Assembly: GCF_029051645.1 (NCBI RefSeq)
Contig: NZ_JAACFS010000001.1
Location: forward strand, 310,001-374,000
From: Bradyrhizobium sp. CSA112
GTDB lineage: Bacteria; Pseudomonadota; Alphaproteobacteria; Rhizobiales; Xanthobacteraceae
DNA length: 64,000 bases
Reading direction: 5' to 3'
Shown here: piece by piece, positions 14,910-22,954 of the stretch
Numbering within the stretch: the stretch's first letter is position 1
How the letters are laid out: every line of letters starts with the position of its first letter
Notes under the pieces: generated by a model
What the model was told of the DNA's origin: nothing
Database searches by the model: none
What the model saw: only the letters and a program-made list of their open reading frames with translations
Made by a program: the position numbers and the translations under genes

Positions 14910-15701
14910 CTACCTTATCAGACGGTCACTGTTTTTCGCCTTGTCAAAATTCTTTGCCTGGTCGAGGCCAACTGGATCGGTCAATTTCACCGAAGCGAGA
15001 TCGGCGCCGTCGAAATCGGTGTTGATGGCCGTCACACCCGTGAGGTCGGCCCCTCCGAGTTGGGCGCCCTTGAGAGAGGCGCCTGTCAGGTCGGCGCCTT
15101 TCAGTGAGGCAAACTCAAGATCGACGCGCGACAGGTCGGCGCCGCGCGCGTTCAGCCTTTCCAGCTTGGCGGATTTCAGGATCGCGCGCATCAGGCCCAT
15201 CGATTGGTTGCGCATGTCGGCGCCCAGATTTGCTCCTGCGATCGAAGCTCCGACAAGGCTGGCGCCGGTGAGATCAGCAGCGACGCGTGCGCCCGAAAGA
15301 TCGGCGCCGTCCAGGCGGGCGCGCGCCATCTGCGCAGCGAACAGGTTCGCGCCCTTCAGGCTTGCGCCGGTCAGGTCCGCCTCGAGCAGCCACGCCTGGT
15401 CGAGGATGGCACGGTCGAGTCTGGCACCGGCGAGCTTTGTCTTGTTGAGCCGTGCCGCGCGAAAAATCGCGCCGGATAGGTTGAGCCCGGAGAGATCGAG
15501 ACCGGACAATCGTTTTCCCGTGAAATCGGCAGGCGCGGCGCCGGTCGCCGCGGCGAGCGCGGCCTCGACCTCGGCACGGGTCATTTCAGCAGAGACCATA
15601 TCGGGCGACGACAGGTCCACGTGGCGCATCATGTCCTGCGCCGTCGCCGTCATGGTGACAAGCGCAAGACCGAGCGTTGCGATTCCGATAGAGCGTTTCA
15701 T
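14910..15701 (-). CDS. Exported pentapeptide-repeat protein
   Basis: A protein of 263 residues from the ATG at 15701 (MKRSIGIATLG), with a signal peptide ending near TATAQD. From about residue 60 to 245 it is an almost continuous series of pentapeptide repeats of the A(D/N)LxG type (for example LSGLDLSGLNLSGAIF and LKGADLTGASLKGAQLGGAD), which fold as a right-handed quadrilateral helix. There is no catalytic domain. A signal peptide is unusual for this family and places it in the periplasm. It lies next to an ABC importer within the quinoprotein gene region. Confidence 0.88.
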   Translation of the reverse strand: MKRSIGIATLGLALVTMTATAQDMMRHVDLSSPDMVSAEMTRAEVEAALAAATGAAPADFTGKRLSGLDLSGLNLSGAIFRAARLNKTKLAGARLDRAILDQAWLLEADLTGASLKGANLFAAQMARARLDGADLSGARVAADLTGASLVGASIAGANLGADMRNQSMGLMRAILKSAKLERLNARGADLSRVDLEFASLKGADLTGASLKGAQLGGADLTGVTAINTDFDGADLASVKLTDPVGLDQAKNFDKAKNSDRLIR

Positions 15702-15748
15702 CTCCAACCCCGCCGATGACGTATCTTAGCACCGGCCTCAAGCGCTGC

Positions 15749-16477
15749 CTATGAGGCATCCCGCTTGGCGGGCGTGCCGTTGATCCGCCGCATGATGTCC
15801 AACTTGATCGCAGCGATTTCGGCGTCGCCGCGCTCGCCGCGCGGTGTGCGGATAGGCAGGTCGGCGAGAATCTGCGCCGGGCGCGGCGATAGCAGGAACA
15901 GGCGGTCGCCAAGGCGAACCGCGTCATCCACGTCATGGGTGACCAGCAAGGTTATGACGGAACGGCCACCCATCAACATGGCGATCTCATCGCGCAGACG
16001 GGCGGCGAGGGCTACATCAAGCGAGGCCAGCGGTTCGTCGAGAATGAGAAACTCCGGCTCGATGGCGAACGCACGGGCGAGGGCGACGCGCCGGGCGAGG
16101 CCGAGTGATAGTTCGCCGGGAAAATGGTTGAGATGTGCTTTCAGTTCCAGAATTTCAAAGAGGGCTGAAAGCTTTGCCTCATTGGCCAGAGGCGCGACGA
16201 GTCGTACATTTTCTTCGACCGACCGCCAGGGCAACAGCCGTGGCTCCTGGAACACGAAGCCTATGCGCGCGCCGGCGGGACGTGAGACGCGGCCCTGAAA
16301 GTCGTGGTCGAGGCCGGCGAGAATCCTGAGCATCGTGCTCTTGCCGCAGCCGGATGGACCGACCAATACACCGACTTCTCCTGCATCAAGTGTAAAGGCC
16401 ACGCCGGCGATCACGTCATGCTGTTCGCCCGCCGCGCTTTTGAACGTCTTGCTGGCGATATCGACCTCAAGCCGCAC
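15749..16477 (-). CDS. ABC transporter ATP-binding protein (nitrate/sulfonate/taurine type)
   Basis: ATPase of an importer with the permease and binding protein encoded just upstream on the same strand. From the GTG at 16477 it has about 242 residues; the alternative ATG at 16531 would overlap the permease gene by 65 bp. Walker A is GPSGCGKST, the signature is LSLGLARRVALARA (LSxG form), and Walker B is FLILDEPLASLD. The closest recognisable families are SsuB/TauB. The transported solute is unknown. Confidence 0.88.
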   Translation of the reverse strand: MRLEVDIASKTFKSAAGEQHDVIAGVAFTLDAGEVGVLVGPSGCGKSTMLRILAGLDHDFQGRVSRPAGARIGFVFQEPRLLPWRSVEENVRLVAPLANEAKLSALFEILELKAHLNHFPGELSLGLARRVALARAFAIEPEFLILDEPLASLDVALAARLRDEIAMLMGGRSVITLLVTHDVDDAVRLGDRLFLLSPRPAQILADLPIRTPRGERGDAEIAAIKLDIMRRINGTPAKRDAS

Positions 16478-17204
16478 GGGGACGCCACCGGGATAGCCGG
16501 GCCTCAAATGGCTGCACCAACAAGGTTTCAATGAGGAGCACGACTGCCGCGAAGCTCAGTGAATAGGCAAGCAATAGCGGAATGTCGAACAACTGGAACG
16601 CCACGCCAATCTCGAAGCCAATACCATTCGGACGTCCGAGCAATTCCGCAACCAGGACGATCTTCCAGACCAGGGAAAGTCCTGATCGCGCGGCGGCCGC
16701 GATATAGGGCGACAGTTGCGGCAAAATGACGTGGCGGAACTTCTTCCAGCGCGGCAACGCAAATACGGTCGCCATCTCGTCAAGCGCCGCCTCGAGGGCA
16801 CGCGTCCCCTCGCGCAGCGTGACGACGGCTGTCGGGAGTTTGTTGATGGCGATTGCCGCAATTGCGGCGACTTCGGTCAATCCGGCCCAGATGTAGGCGA
16901 GCACGATGACCACGAGCGCCGGCAGATTGAGCAGCAGGATCAGCCAGGGGTCGCCCAGCCGATCGGCAAGCCGTACCCGGCCCATCAGGTATCCGATCGC
17001 GGCGCCCAGCGACATCGCCAGCGTGAAGGCGAGCGTAACGCGCGCCAACGTCACGCCGAGATGGAAGAATAAGTCACCTGACCTCGCTTCCGCAATCATG
17101 ACCGTGAGCACGGTGGGGGGAGGTGGCAGCTTCGCGTCACCGGCAAACAGCGAGCCGATCCACCAGGTTGCGAGGAGCACGGCGAATGACAGCAGGCGCG
17201 GCAC
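16467..17204 (-). CDS. ABC transporter permease (nitrate/sulfonate/taurine type)
   Basis: Inner-membrane permease of about 245 residues from the GTG at 17204 (VPRLLSFAVLL), one base after the binding-protein stop. Six hydrophobic segments are visible. The coupling loop (LDEMATVFALPRWKKFRHVILPQLSPYI) is the SsuC/TauC type. It overlaps the ATPase gene by 11 bp if the latter uses its GTG start. The operon order binding protein, permease, ATPase supports one importer. Confidence 0.88.
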   Translation of the reverse strand: MPRLLSFAVLLATWWIGSLFAGDAKLPPPPTVLTVMIAEARSGDLFFHLGVTLARVTLAFTLAMSLGAAIGYLMGRVRLADRLGDPWLILLLNLPALVVIVLAYIWAGLTEVAAIAAIAINKLPTAVVTLREGTRALEAALDEMATVFALPRWKKFRHVILPQLSPYIAAAARSGLSLVWKIVLVAELLGRPNGIGFEIGVAFQLFDIPLLLAYSLSFAAVVLLIETLLVQPFEARLSRWRPRAA

Positions 17205-17205
17205 C

Positions 17206-18180
17206 TCAGCCTCCCGGGATCGCGTGATAGAATGTCCCGGATTCGAGTTCAGGCGCCGGCCCGACAAGTTCGCGGCCGCCGATGTCAGCCAGCACGCGGT
17301 AGAGAATGCGCGCGTCGGCTTCTTCGTCGGCGACCGGGCGACGTGGAATTCCCTCCCGATAGCGATCGCGATAGGCGCGCAGCGTTGCGTCGTCGGGGGC
17401 GCCGGTCAGTGGCGCAATTTTCTCCCACTCCGCGTCCGAGGTCGACAGGATCTCCTTTGCGGCGCGGGTCATGGCGATGAAGCGGGCAATTTTGTCCTGG
17501 TTTGCGTTCGCCCATTTTTCGTCGAAGACGTAGCCGATCATCGCGGTGCGGCCCTTGGCGCCGAGTTTCGGCAGCAGATCCTCAATGCCGGCGATGCGGC
17601 GGAAACCCTTCGCTTCCAGTCCGGCGCAGAAATTCCAGTAGTTCAAGGTCGCATCCATCTCCCCGCTGAGCGTCTTCGCAGCCAGCAGCGGTGGCGCGCC
17701 ATAGGCGATTGTCGCGTCCGACTTCAGGTCGATGCCGCTCTGCTTCAACCACGCCAGCAGCAGCAGCCAGCTCTTGTCGATCGGGCCACCTGCAACGGCG
17801 AGCTTGCGGCCCTTGAGATCGGCCAAGGTCTGAATCGGTGATGAGGCAGGCACCATCACGGCGCCGAGCGCGCTCGAATAAGGATAGAATGTCAGTTTGG
17901 CGCCAAGCCCGCGTTCGCGCGACACCCAAAGCCAATCGGTGACCACAATGTCGGCGTTCCCGGCGCGAAGCGCTATCTTACCCGCCTCCGGGCTCGCCAG
18001 TTCGAGAATCTGGACCGAAAGGTTGGCCTGCTTGTCGAGGCCGTGCGCGCGGATCACTGCGAGTTCCCAGGCGAATGTTCCGGTCTTCTGCACCGCAACG
18101 CGCAAAGCCTCGGCGCTGCAACACGTGCCGAGCGAGACAGTAACAATCGTAGCAAGCAGCATGCGAACAAAAAATTTCAT
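17206..18180 (-). CDS. ABC transporter substrate-binding protein (sulfonate/nitrate type)
   Basis: Periplasmic binding protein of 324 residues, first gene of a three-gene importer operon. The signal peptide is MKFFVRMLLATIVTVSLGTCCSAEA; the paired cysteines make a lipoprotein possible, but the lipobox is not canonical. The fold shows NMT1/SsuA-like elements: LRVAVQKTGTFAWELAVIRAHGL, then ADIVVTDWLWVSRERG and LADLKGRKLAVAGGPIDKSW. The ligand cannot be deduced. Genes of this type sit within xox gene regions, so a role in cofactor or metal supply is a reasonable but unproven inference. Confidence 0.85.
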   Translation of the reverse strand: MKFFVRMLLATIVTVSLGTCCSAEALRVAVQKTGTFAWELAVIRAHGLDKQANLSVQILELASPEAGKIALRAGNADIVVTDWLWVSRERGLGAKLTFYPYSSALGAVMVPASSPIQTLADLKGRKLAVAGGPIDKSWLLLLAWLKQSGIDLKSDATIAYGAPPLLAAKTLSGEMDATLNYWNFCAGLEAKGFRRIAGIEDLLPKLGAKGRTAMIGYVFDEKWANANQDKIARFIAMTRAAKEILSTSDAEWEKIAPLTGAPDDATLRAYRDRYREGIPRRPVADEEADARILYRVLADIGGRELVGPAPELESGTFYHAIPGG

Positions 18181-18266
18181 GGCGCCTCGAGCCGTTTCCT
18201 CGAACGTCTGCTTTTCAGCGGGACAGTCATAGCATAGCTTCCACGGTTAGCAGCGGAAGGAAGACG

Positions 18267-18626
18267 ATGATGCTTGTCGGATCGGTACGACGTATTGTCG
18301 CCGCGTTGACGGCGCTGATGACGATGGCAGCGCTCGCGCGCGCCCAGGACATCAACGATTATCCGACGTCGGCGCGCGTCGAATACGCGTTTGGCTGCTT
18401 GAAGGCAAATGGCGAGACGCGGCAGGCGATCGAGCAATGCTCCTGTTCGATCGATGTTATCGCTTCGCTCGTGCCCTATGAGCGCTATGTCACGGCCGAA
18501 ACCGTGCTCAGCGTGTCGCAGGTCCGGGGAGATATGGGCGGACCATTCCGTACATCCGAGCAGGCGGCAAATGCGCTCAAACAGCTCAGGCGGGCCCAGG
18601 CCGAAGCGGAAGTACGCTGTTTCTGA
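18267..18626 (+). CDS. Small exported Cys-rich protein, quinoprotein-region conserved
   Basis: A protein of 119 residues with a signal peptide (AALTALMTMAALARAQD). The mature region has four cysteines: FGCLKANG, EQCSCSIDVIA and a C-terminal VRCF. The CSCSIDVIASLVPYERY segment looks like the conserved core of a small family found beside quinoprotein genes, but I cannot name it. It diverges from the ABC importer operon with an 86-bp gap. Confidence 0.65.
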   Translation: MMLVGSVRRIVAALTALMTMAALARAQDINDYPTSARVEYAFGCLKANGETRQAIEQCSCSIDVIASLVPYERYVTAETVLSVSQVRGDMGGPFRTSEQAANALKQLRRAQAEAEVRCF

Positions 18627-18685
18627 AACGGCGGAGCGCCAACGCTTCGGAGGCGCCGACTATCAGGCGGCAGCCGTTTCCCCCG

Positions 18686-18814
18686 TGCCCCGGACGCAGC
18701 GCGGCACGCGAGTGACGCGCTGCAGAGCCGGGGCCCATGTCAGCAGAGCGCACGATGTCCGAAATGGGTCCCGGCTCAGCGGAGCAGCGCTATCGCGCTG
18801 CACCGCGTCCGGGA
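18686..18814. repeat. Long imperfect palindrome in non-coding DNA
   Basis: The left part (ccccggacgcagcgcggc through gagccggggcccat) is mirrored by atgggtcccggctc through gcgctgcaccgcgtccggg, with about 40 bp between. It fills the gap between two convergent genes. This resembles a common rhizobial intergenic element of about 130 bp and could act as a bidirectional terminator. Confidence 0.7.
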
Positions 18815-18839
18815 TACGGAAAGTACTCCATCCGCGGGA

Positions 18840-19655
18840 TCAAATTCCGGAATCGTCGATCTTCCATTCGCGCTGGAAGACGTGTCCTTCGGTATCCTTG
18901 GCCTCGGCACGGAAATGTTTCGCGCCATTCGACACGTAGGTGAACCTGATATTGGGATCTTCCGAAATCGAAATGCCGCCCTCCATCGTCAACACCAGGC
19001 TGTCGTCCTGCCAAAGCCGCAGTTCATTGATGAAGAATGCCGGGACATATAGTTGCGTGACCTGGTCCATCTGCAGGCCGGAATTGTTGGGATGGCCGAT
19101 CATGATCTGGGCCTCGCGCGCGCCGTTGGCGGGGCCTTCACCGGCTTTCCCGAACTGCCGGTAGCGCATCTGGCCTAATCTGCTCTTGGCTTCGTCGGCA
19201 TTTTTGGCGGCGGGCGCCGAGCAGCCGCCGGACGCCTTCACATAGGTCTTGGTCATGTAAAGTTTGCCGTCGCTGAGTTCGGCCACCGCGTGAACATCGG
19301 TGTAATTGTTGACGCGGACGCGGGTGGAGATCTCAGACACTTGGGCGTCCGGCCCGAGCTGGAATTTTGCGGCCATCGGCGCAGGGTTCTGGTCGATGAC
19401 GAGCGTAATGTTCAGCACCTTGCGGCCGTCGCCGGGCGAAAGCTTCGTTCGCAAGGTCACCGGCACAACTGCGGCATCCTCGGCGCGCGACGGCATTTCG
19501 ATGGCGATCACGTCGCTGCCATCGTTCATCGGGCGATTGTTGAAGATGTCCTGGACCAGGCCGGGCCAGGGGTCTGGCGTTGCCGCAAGCGTCAGCGGCG
19601 CGCCGAACAGCAGCAAGCCAGCGACGCCGAGCAGGCGAAAAAGATATCCGGGCAT
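18840..19655 (-). CDS. Quinoprotein dehydrogenase-associated SoxYZ-like carrier protein
   Basis: A 271-residue exported protein from the ATG at 19655 (MPGYLFRLLGVAG), with a signal peptide ending near TLAATPD. Residues about 30-150 resemble SoxY and end in the swinging-arm-like motif GGC (C145, SGGCSAP). Residues about 170-270 resemble SoxZ (MIGHPNNSGLQMDQ, FINELRLWQDDSLVLTMEGGISISEDP). SoxYZ carries sulfur intermediates on the equivalent cysteine; what this fused form carries is unknown. The metallohydrolase gene is 68 bp upstream on the same strand. The start at 19733 is rejected because it adds a non-signal extension. Confidence 0.85.
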   Translation of the reverse strand: MPGYLFRLLGVAGLLLFGAPLTLAATPDPWPGLVQDIFNNRPMNDGSDVIAIEMPSRAEDAAVVPVTLRTKLSPGDGRKVLNITLVIDQNPAPMAAKFQLGPDAQVSEISTRVRVNNYTDVHAVAELSDGKLYMTKTYVKASGGCSAPAAKNADEAKSRLGQMRYRQFGKAGEGPANGAREAQIMIGHPNNSGLQMDQVTQLYVPAFFINELRLWQDDSLVLTMEGGISISEDPNIRFTYVSNGAKHFRAEAKDTEGHVFQREWKIDDSGI

Positions 19656-19723
19656 GCACCACCTTCGCAACGGATGGAGGCAACGAACGCAATAAACGAA
19701 CGCAATATAGGGCAACGCCCGCG

Positions 19724-20647
19724 TCATTCCCATTCAATTTCCGAAAATGCTGCGGTTGCGTTGCGGGCGTTGAAGTCGTCGAACAATTCCCATCGGGATC
19801 GCTCGGAGCTCGCTGCCGTGCCGGCGGCCGCGATCGGCTGGCCGCGGGCGATGAGCCCACGTACGTCTGAGGCCAGCGTTTGGAGATAGCGGCGCTGGTC
19901 GGCAAGGGCGACCGGCCACCCGCTCACAGGACCGTGACCAGGAACCACGCGCTGTGCGGGCAGCGCGCTGAGCTCACCGATTGCGGCCAGCCAGCCGCGG
20001 AGGCTGCCGTCCAGCACGGGCGTGTGGGCCAGAAACACCAGATCGCCCGCGAACAGAGTTCCGGTTTTTTCGTCAAGTACCGTGAGATCGCAATCACTAT
20101 GCGCGGCAGGCCATGCCCGCACGACGAGGGGCCGTCGTCCGAGATCCAGATTGAGCGTGCCGCTGACGAGCAGCGTTGGCGGCACGATGCGTATCTCGTC
20201 GATCAACTGATCGCCCATGGTACGGCGAAATGCATCGAGATAGAATTGTCCGCGCGCGGCCAGCGCGCGTGGCAGGTTCGCGTGGCCGATGAAGGTCGTG
20301 CCATCCTGCACGAACGCGCCGTTGCCGAAAACGTGATCGGGGTGGCCGTGCGTGTTGATGACGTACCGGATCGGCTTGTCGGTTCGGGCACGAATAGCTG
20401 CCATCAGTTGTCGTCCCTCGCGAAGGCTGCCGCCGGTATCGATCACCGCGACCGCGTCCTCGCCAACGATGAAACTGACATTCGCAATCGCGCCCTCGTT
20501 CTCGCGCGTCATCTGCGCGATTTGGCCGTTATGCACAAATATGCCATCGGCGACGGAGTTGACGCGCAACTCCTGTTGCTGCGCGAACGCGGCCATTGCC
20601 GGAGCGAGCATCGCCAGCGCGGCAAGGATCAATGCGGGATGAGCCAT
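19724..20647 (-). CDS. Exported MBL-fold zinc metallohydrolase (quinoprotein relay type)
   Basis: A 307-residue metallo-beta-lactamase-fold protein with a signal peptide ([17 protein letters not shown]). The zinc ligands are present: HxHxDH in [13 protein letters not shown], a third histidine in WPAAHSDCD, the bridging aspartate in LFAGDLVFL and a histidine in VVPGHGPV. It resembles SoxH-related hydrolases that accompany PQQ dehydrogenases and SoxYZ-like carriers. Its probable partner is the carrier encoded next on the strand, perhaps hydrolysing a thioester-like adduct, but the substrate is not established. Confidence 0.87.
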   Translation of the reverse strand: MAHPALILAALAMLAPAMAAFAQQQELRVNSVADGIFVHNGQIAQMTRENEGAIANVSFIVGEDAVAVIDTGGSLREGRQLMAAIRARTDKPIRYVINTHGHPDHVFGNGAFVQDGTTFIGHANLPRALAARGQFYLDAFRRTMGDQLIDEIRIVPPTLLVSGTLNLDLGRRPLVVRAWPAAHSDCDLTVLDEKTGTLFAGDLVFLAHTPVLDGSLRGWLAAIGELSALPAQRVVPGHGPVSGWPVALADQRRYLQTLASDVRGLIARGQPIAAAGTAASSERSRWELFDDFNARNATAAFSEIEWE

Positions 20648-20882
20648 ATTTTGGCCTCCGTCTCACCAAGAAGCGCTATCGGCAATCCCATGTTTCATCG
20701 CGCCTACGTTTGCGTCGCAGCACAGGCGGCGAGTCCGCTCCGGGGATTATTCCTGTTGCACGCTCCAATTGACAAGCATAGCATTTTGCCTGTCTGCGGC
20801 TTCAACGGAACTCCGTTCGTCGAGGTTGCCGATATTTCTCCGAATTGGCAACCATGGCGGGCCGGAAGTGCAGCAGCTTTCG

Positions 20883-21767
20883 ATGATATATGCCGGACGT
20901 AAGCGCTGGCTGGCGATTGCAACATTGGCGATCATCGCCGTACTCCTCGGGCGAGATGACGCTCGCGCCCAGATCAAAGAAGGCGGCGATTTGTCGATCG
21001 AGCTCGTCGATCCCAAGGTGCTGCGCGTCTGCGCCGACCCGCACAATTTGCCGTTCTCCAACGACAAGGGTGAGGGATTCGAGAACAAGGTCGCAGAACT
21101 GTTCGCCGAGAAGCTGCACAAAAAGCTCGATTACATGTATTTCCCGCAGGCGACCGGTTTCGTCCGGATGACGCTTGGCGCCCATCGTTGCGACGTCATC
21201 ATGGGCTTCCCGCAGGGCGACGACTTGGTTCAAGGCACCAATCCCTATTACCGCACCGCCTACGCGCTGGTCGCTAAGAAAGGCAGCGGCCTCGAGGAAG
21301 TGACGACGCTGGAAGACGAGCGCCTGAAGGGCAAGCATATTGGCATCGTGGCCGGCACGCCGCCTGCCACGAACATGGCGGTCAACGGCCTGATGGCGAA
21401 TGCCAAACCATATCAGTTGATGGTCGATACCCGACTGGACTCGTCGGCGGAGGCCATGATCGCCGACCTGATGTCCGGCAAGATCGACGCCGGCATTCTC
21501 TGGGGACCGATGGCGGGCTTCTATGCGAAAAAGGCGAACCCGCCGCTTCACGTCACGCCTCTGGTGAAGGAAAAGACAGGCCCACGATTGGCGTACCGTA
21601 TCGGCATGGGAGTGCGTGCCGCCGACCAGAACTGGAAGCGGCAGCTCAACCGCGTGATCCAGGAGAACCAGACCGCCATCAACAAGATATTGCTGGACTA
21701 CGGCGTTCCCTTGCTGGACGACAACGACCGGCCGATCGGCGCAGAGACGGCAACGAAAGCGCCATGA
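20883..21767 (+). CDS. xoxJ: XoxJ-like quinoprotein-associated periplasmic binding protein
   Basis: A 294-residue solute-binding-fold protein from the ATG at 20883 (MIYAGRKRWLAIATLAII), with a signal peptide ending near ARAQ. The fold is visible in LRVCADPHNLPFSNDKGEGFENKVAELFA and CDVIMGFPQGDDLVQGTNPYYRTAY. This matches the MoxJ/XoxJ family, which interacts with methanol dehydrogenase and may help activate it rather than import a solute. The frame extends upstream to 20769 but without a signal-like start. It overlaps the next gene by 4 bp. Unusually, it is about 13 kb from xoxF. Confidence 0.87.
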   Translation: MIYAGRKRWLAIATLAIIAVLLGRDDARAQIKEGGDLSIELVDPKVLRVCADPHNLPFSNDKGEGFENKVAELFAEKLHKKLDYMYFPQATGFVRMTLGAHRCDVIMGFPQGDDLVQGTNPYYRTAYALVAKKGSGLEEVTTLEDERLKGKHIGIVAGTPPATNMAVNGLMANAKPYQLMVDTRLDSSAEAMIADLMSGKIDAGILWGPMAGFYAKKANPPLHVTPLVKEKTGPRLAYRIGMGVRAADQNWKRQLNRVIQENQTAINKILLDYGVPLLDDNDRPIGAETATKAP

Positions 21768-22339
21768 AGGAAGCGCTCGCAGGCCTGGTCCTTGCGGCAC
21801 TCACATTCATTGTCCCGGCATCAGCGCAGGAAGGGCCTTCCGAGCCCGACGGGTACCGCATGGAAGATTACCGCGCGCCGGTTCCCGCGACGCTTGCCGG
21901 TGCGCGCGTTCTGACGACCGCGGAGGCCGCCTCGATCTGGCGAGCCAAGGCGGGCGTATTTATCGACGTAATGCCTCGCGCGCCGAAGCCGCAAAATCTT
22001 CCTCAAGGCACCGTCTGGCGCGACCAGCCGCGACTCAACATTCCCGGCAGCATGTGGCTACCGGACACCGGCTACGGCAAGCTCGCAGCGGCGACGGAAG
22101 ATTATCTGCGGCGCGGGCTCGTCCGCGCGACGGCGGGCAACGATAACGCGCTGGTGGTAATTTACTGTCAGGCCGATTGCTGGATGTCCTGGAACGCGGC
22201 AAAGCGAATCCTGACATACGGCTATTCCAATGTGGCGTGGTACCCCGAAGGAACCGATGGCTGGGAGCGCGCCGGCTTGGATTTAGCCGAGTCGCTACCG
22301 GAGCCGCGGACGGTCGAGGAGGCTTCATCGCCGCGTTAG
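21764..22339 (+). CDS. PQQ catabolism-associated rhodanese-like protein with CxxxCW motif
   Basis: A 191-residue exported protein with a signal peptide (ALAGLVLAALTFIVPASAQ). The core is a rhodanese-like domain with IYCQADCWMSWNAAKR; the two cysteines are spaced C-x3-C and followed by W. The family is usually named for a CxxCW motif and co-occurs with PQQ alcohol dehydrogenases. It may handle sulfur or redox chemistry with the SoxYZ-like carrier. It overlaps xoxJ by 4 bp and ends 3 bp from a convergent gene. Confidence 0.82.
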   Translation: MKEALAGLVLAALTFIVPASAQEGPSEPDGYRMEDYRAPVPATLAGARVLTTAEAASIWRAKAGVFIDVMPRAPKPQNLPQGTVWRDQPRLNIPGSMWLPDTGYGKLAAATEDYLRRGLVRATAGNDNALVVIYCQADCWMSWNAAKRILTYGYSNVAWYPEGTDGWERAGLDLAESLPEPRTVEEASSPR

Positions 22340-22342
22340 CAA

Positions 22343-22954
22343 CTATTCCATCTCTTGCTGAATCGTTCTTCCGAGAGCGAACAGGCGCTGGTCGATCGCC
22401 GTTGGAACTTCGCAGACGAATTTGATGACATTGCGCCGGTCTTCGAAGATGCGCGTCTGCCAAACAAGCTGGTTGCCGAGGTCGTCGATTTTCGCCTGGT
22501 CGGGCGGCGTTTCACTCTGCAACGCCTGCAAGGCAAGCGTGTCGGCGCGGATCTTGTCCGCCGCCTCGCGCTGTTTGCGGGTGACGCGCTCCAGCCCGTT
22601 CATAACCTGGGAGCGTTGGGCATTGAGGGATTCGAACAGACCGGCAAACAGCAGTTTTCCGCTTGCGGTCTTGTCGGCGGCACCGCTCAGATACTCCGCA
22701 ATCGCCTTTTGTGCTTCCTCGAGCGGGGTCCGCCTTGCCGCCAACTTGGCGACCAGCGCGCTGACCGTGGCATCGTCCTTCCATTTGCCGGAGATATCGT
22801 CGAGCGGCGGGCCTGCCCACACCGCGGCAAGGGAAATCTCGGGCACCTTGGCTTGGGTGCACGGCCAGTCCGGATAGCGGGGATCGGCCGCATGGCCGAG
22901 CGTGGCCGTCGCCGTAACGGCAAGCCATGCTGCGATCGCGACCCGATATTTCAT
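22343..22954 (-). CDS. Exported helical protein of unknown function, last gene of the PQQ-associated ABC operon
   Basis: A 203-residue protein from the ATG at 22954, which overlaps the permease stop by 4 bp (MKYRVAIAAWLAVTATATLGHAADP, signal peptide). The N-terminus contains YPDWPCTQAKVPEISLAAVWAGPPLDD. The rest is largely alpha-helical, with a possible coiled coil around residues 100-160. There are two cysteines. No enzyme motif is seen. Its fixed position after the ABC permease suggests it works with that transporter in the periplasm. An upstream in-frame start at 23173 is inside the permease gene and is rejected. Confidence 0.75.
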   Translation of the reverse strand: MKYRVAIAAWLAVTATATLGHAADPRYPDWPCTQAKVPEISLAAVWAGPPLDDISGKWKDDATVSALVAKLAARRTPLEEAQKAIAEYLSGAADKTASGKLLFAGLFESLNAQRSQVMNGLERVTRKQREAADKIRADTLALQALQSETPPDQAKIDDLGNQLVWQTRIFEDRRNVIKFVCEVPTAIDQRLFALGRTIQQEME

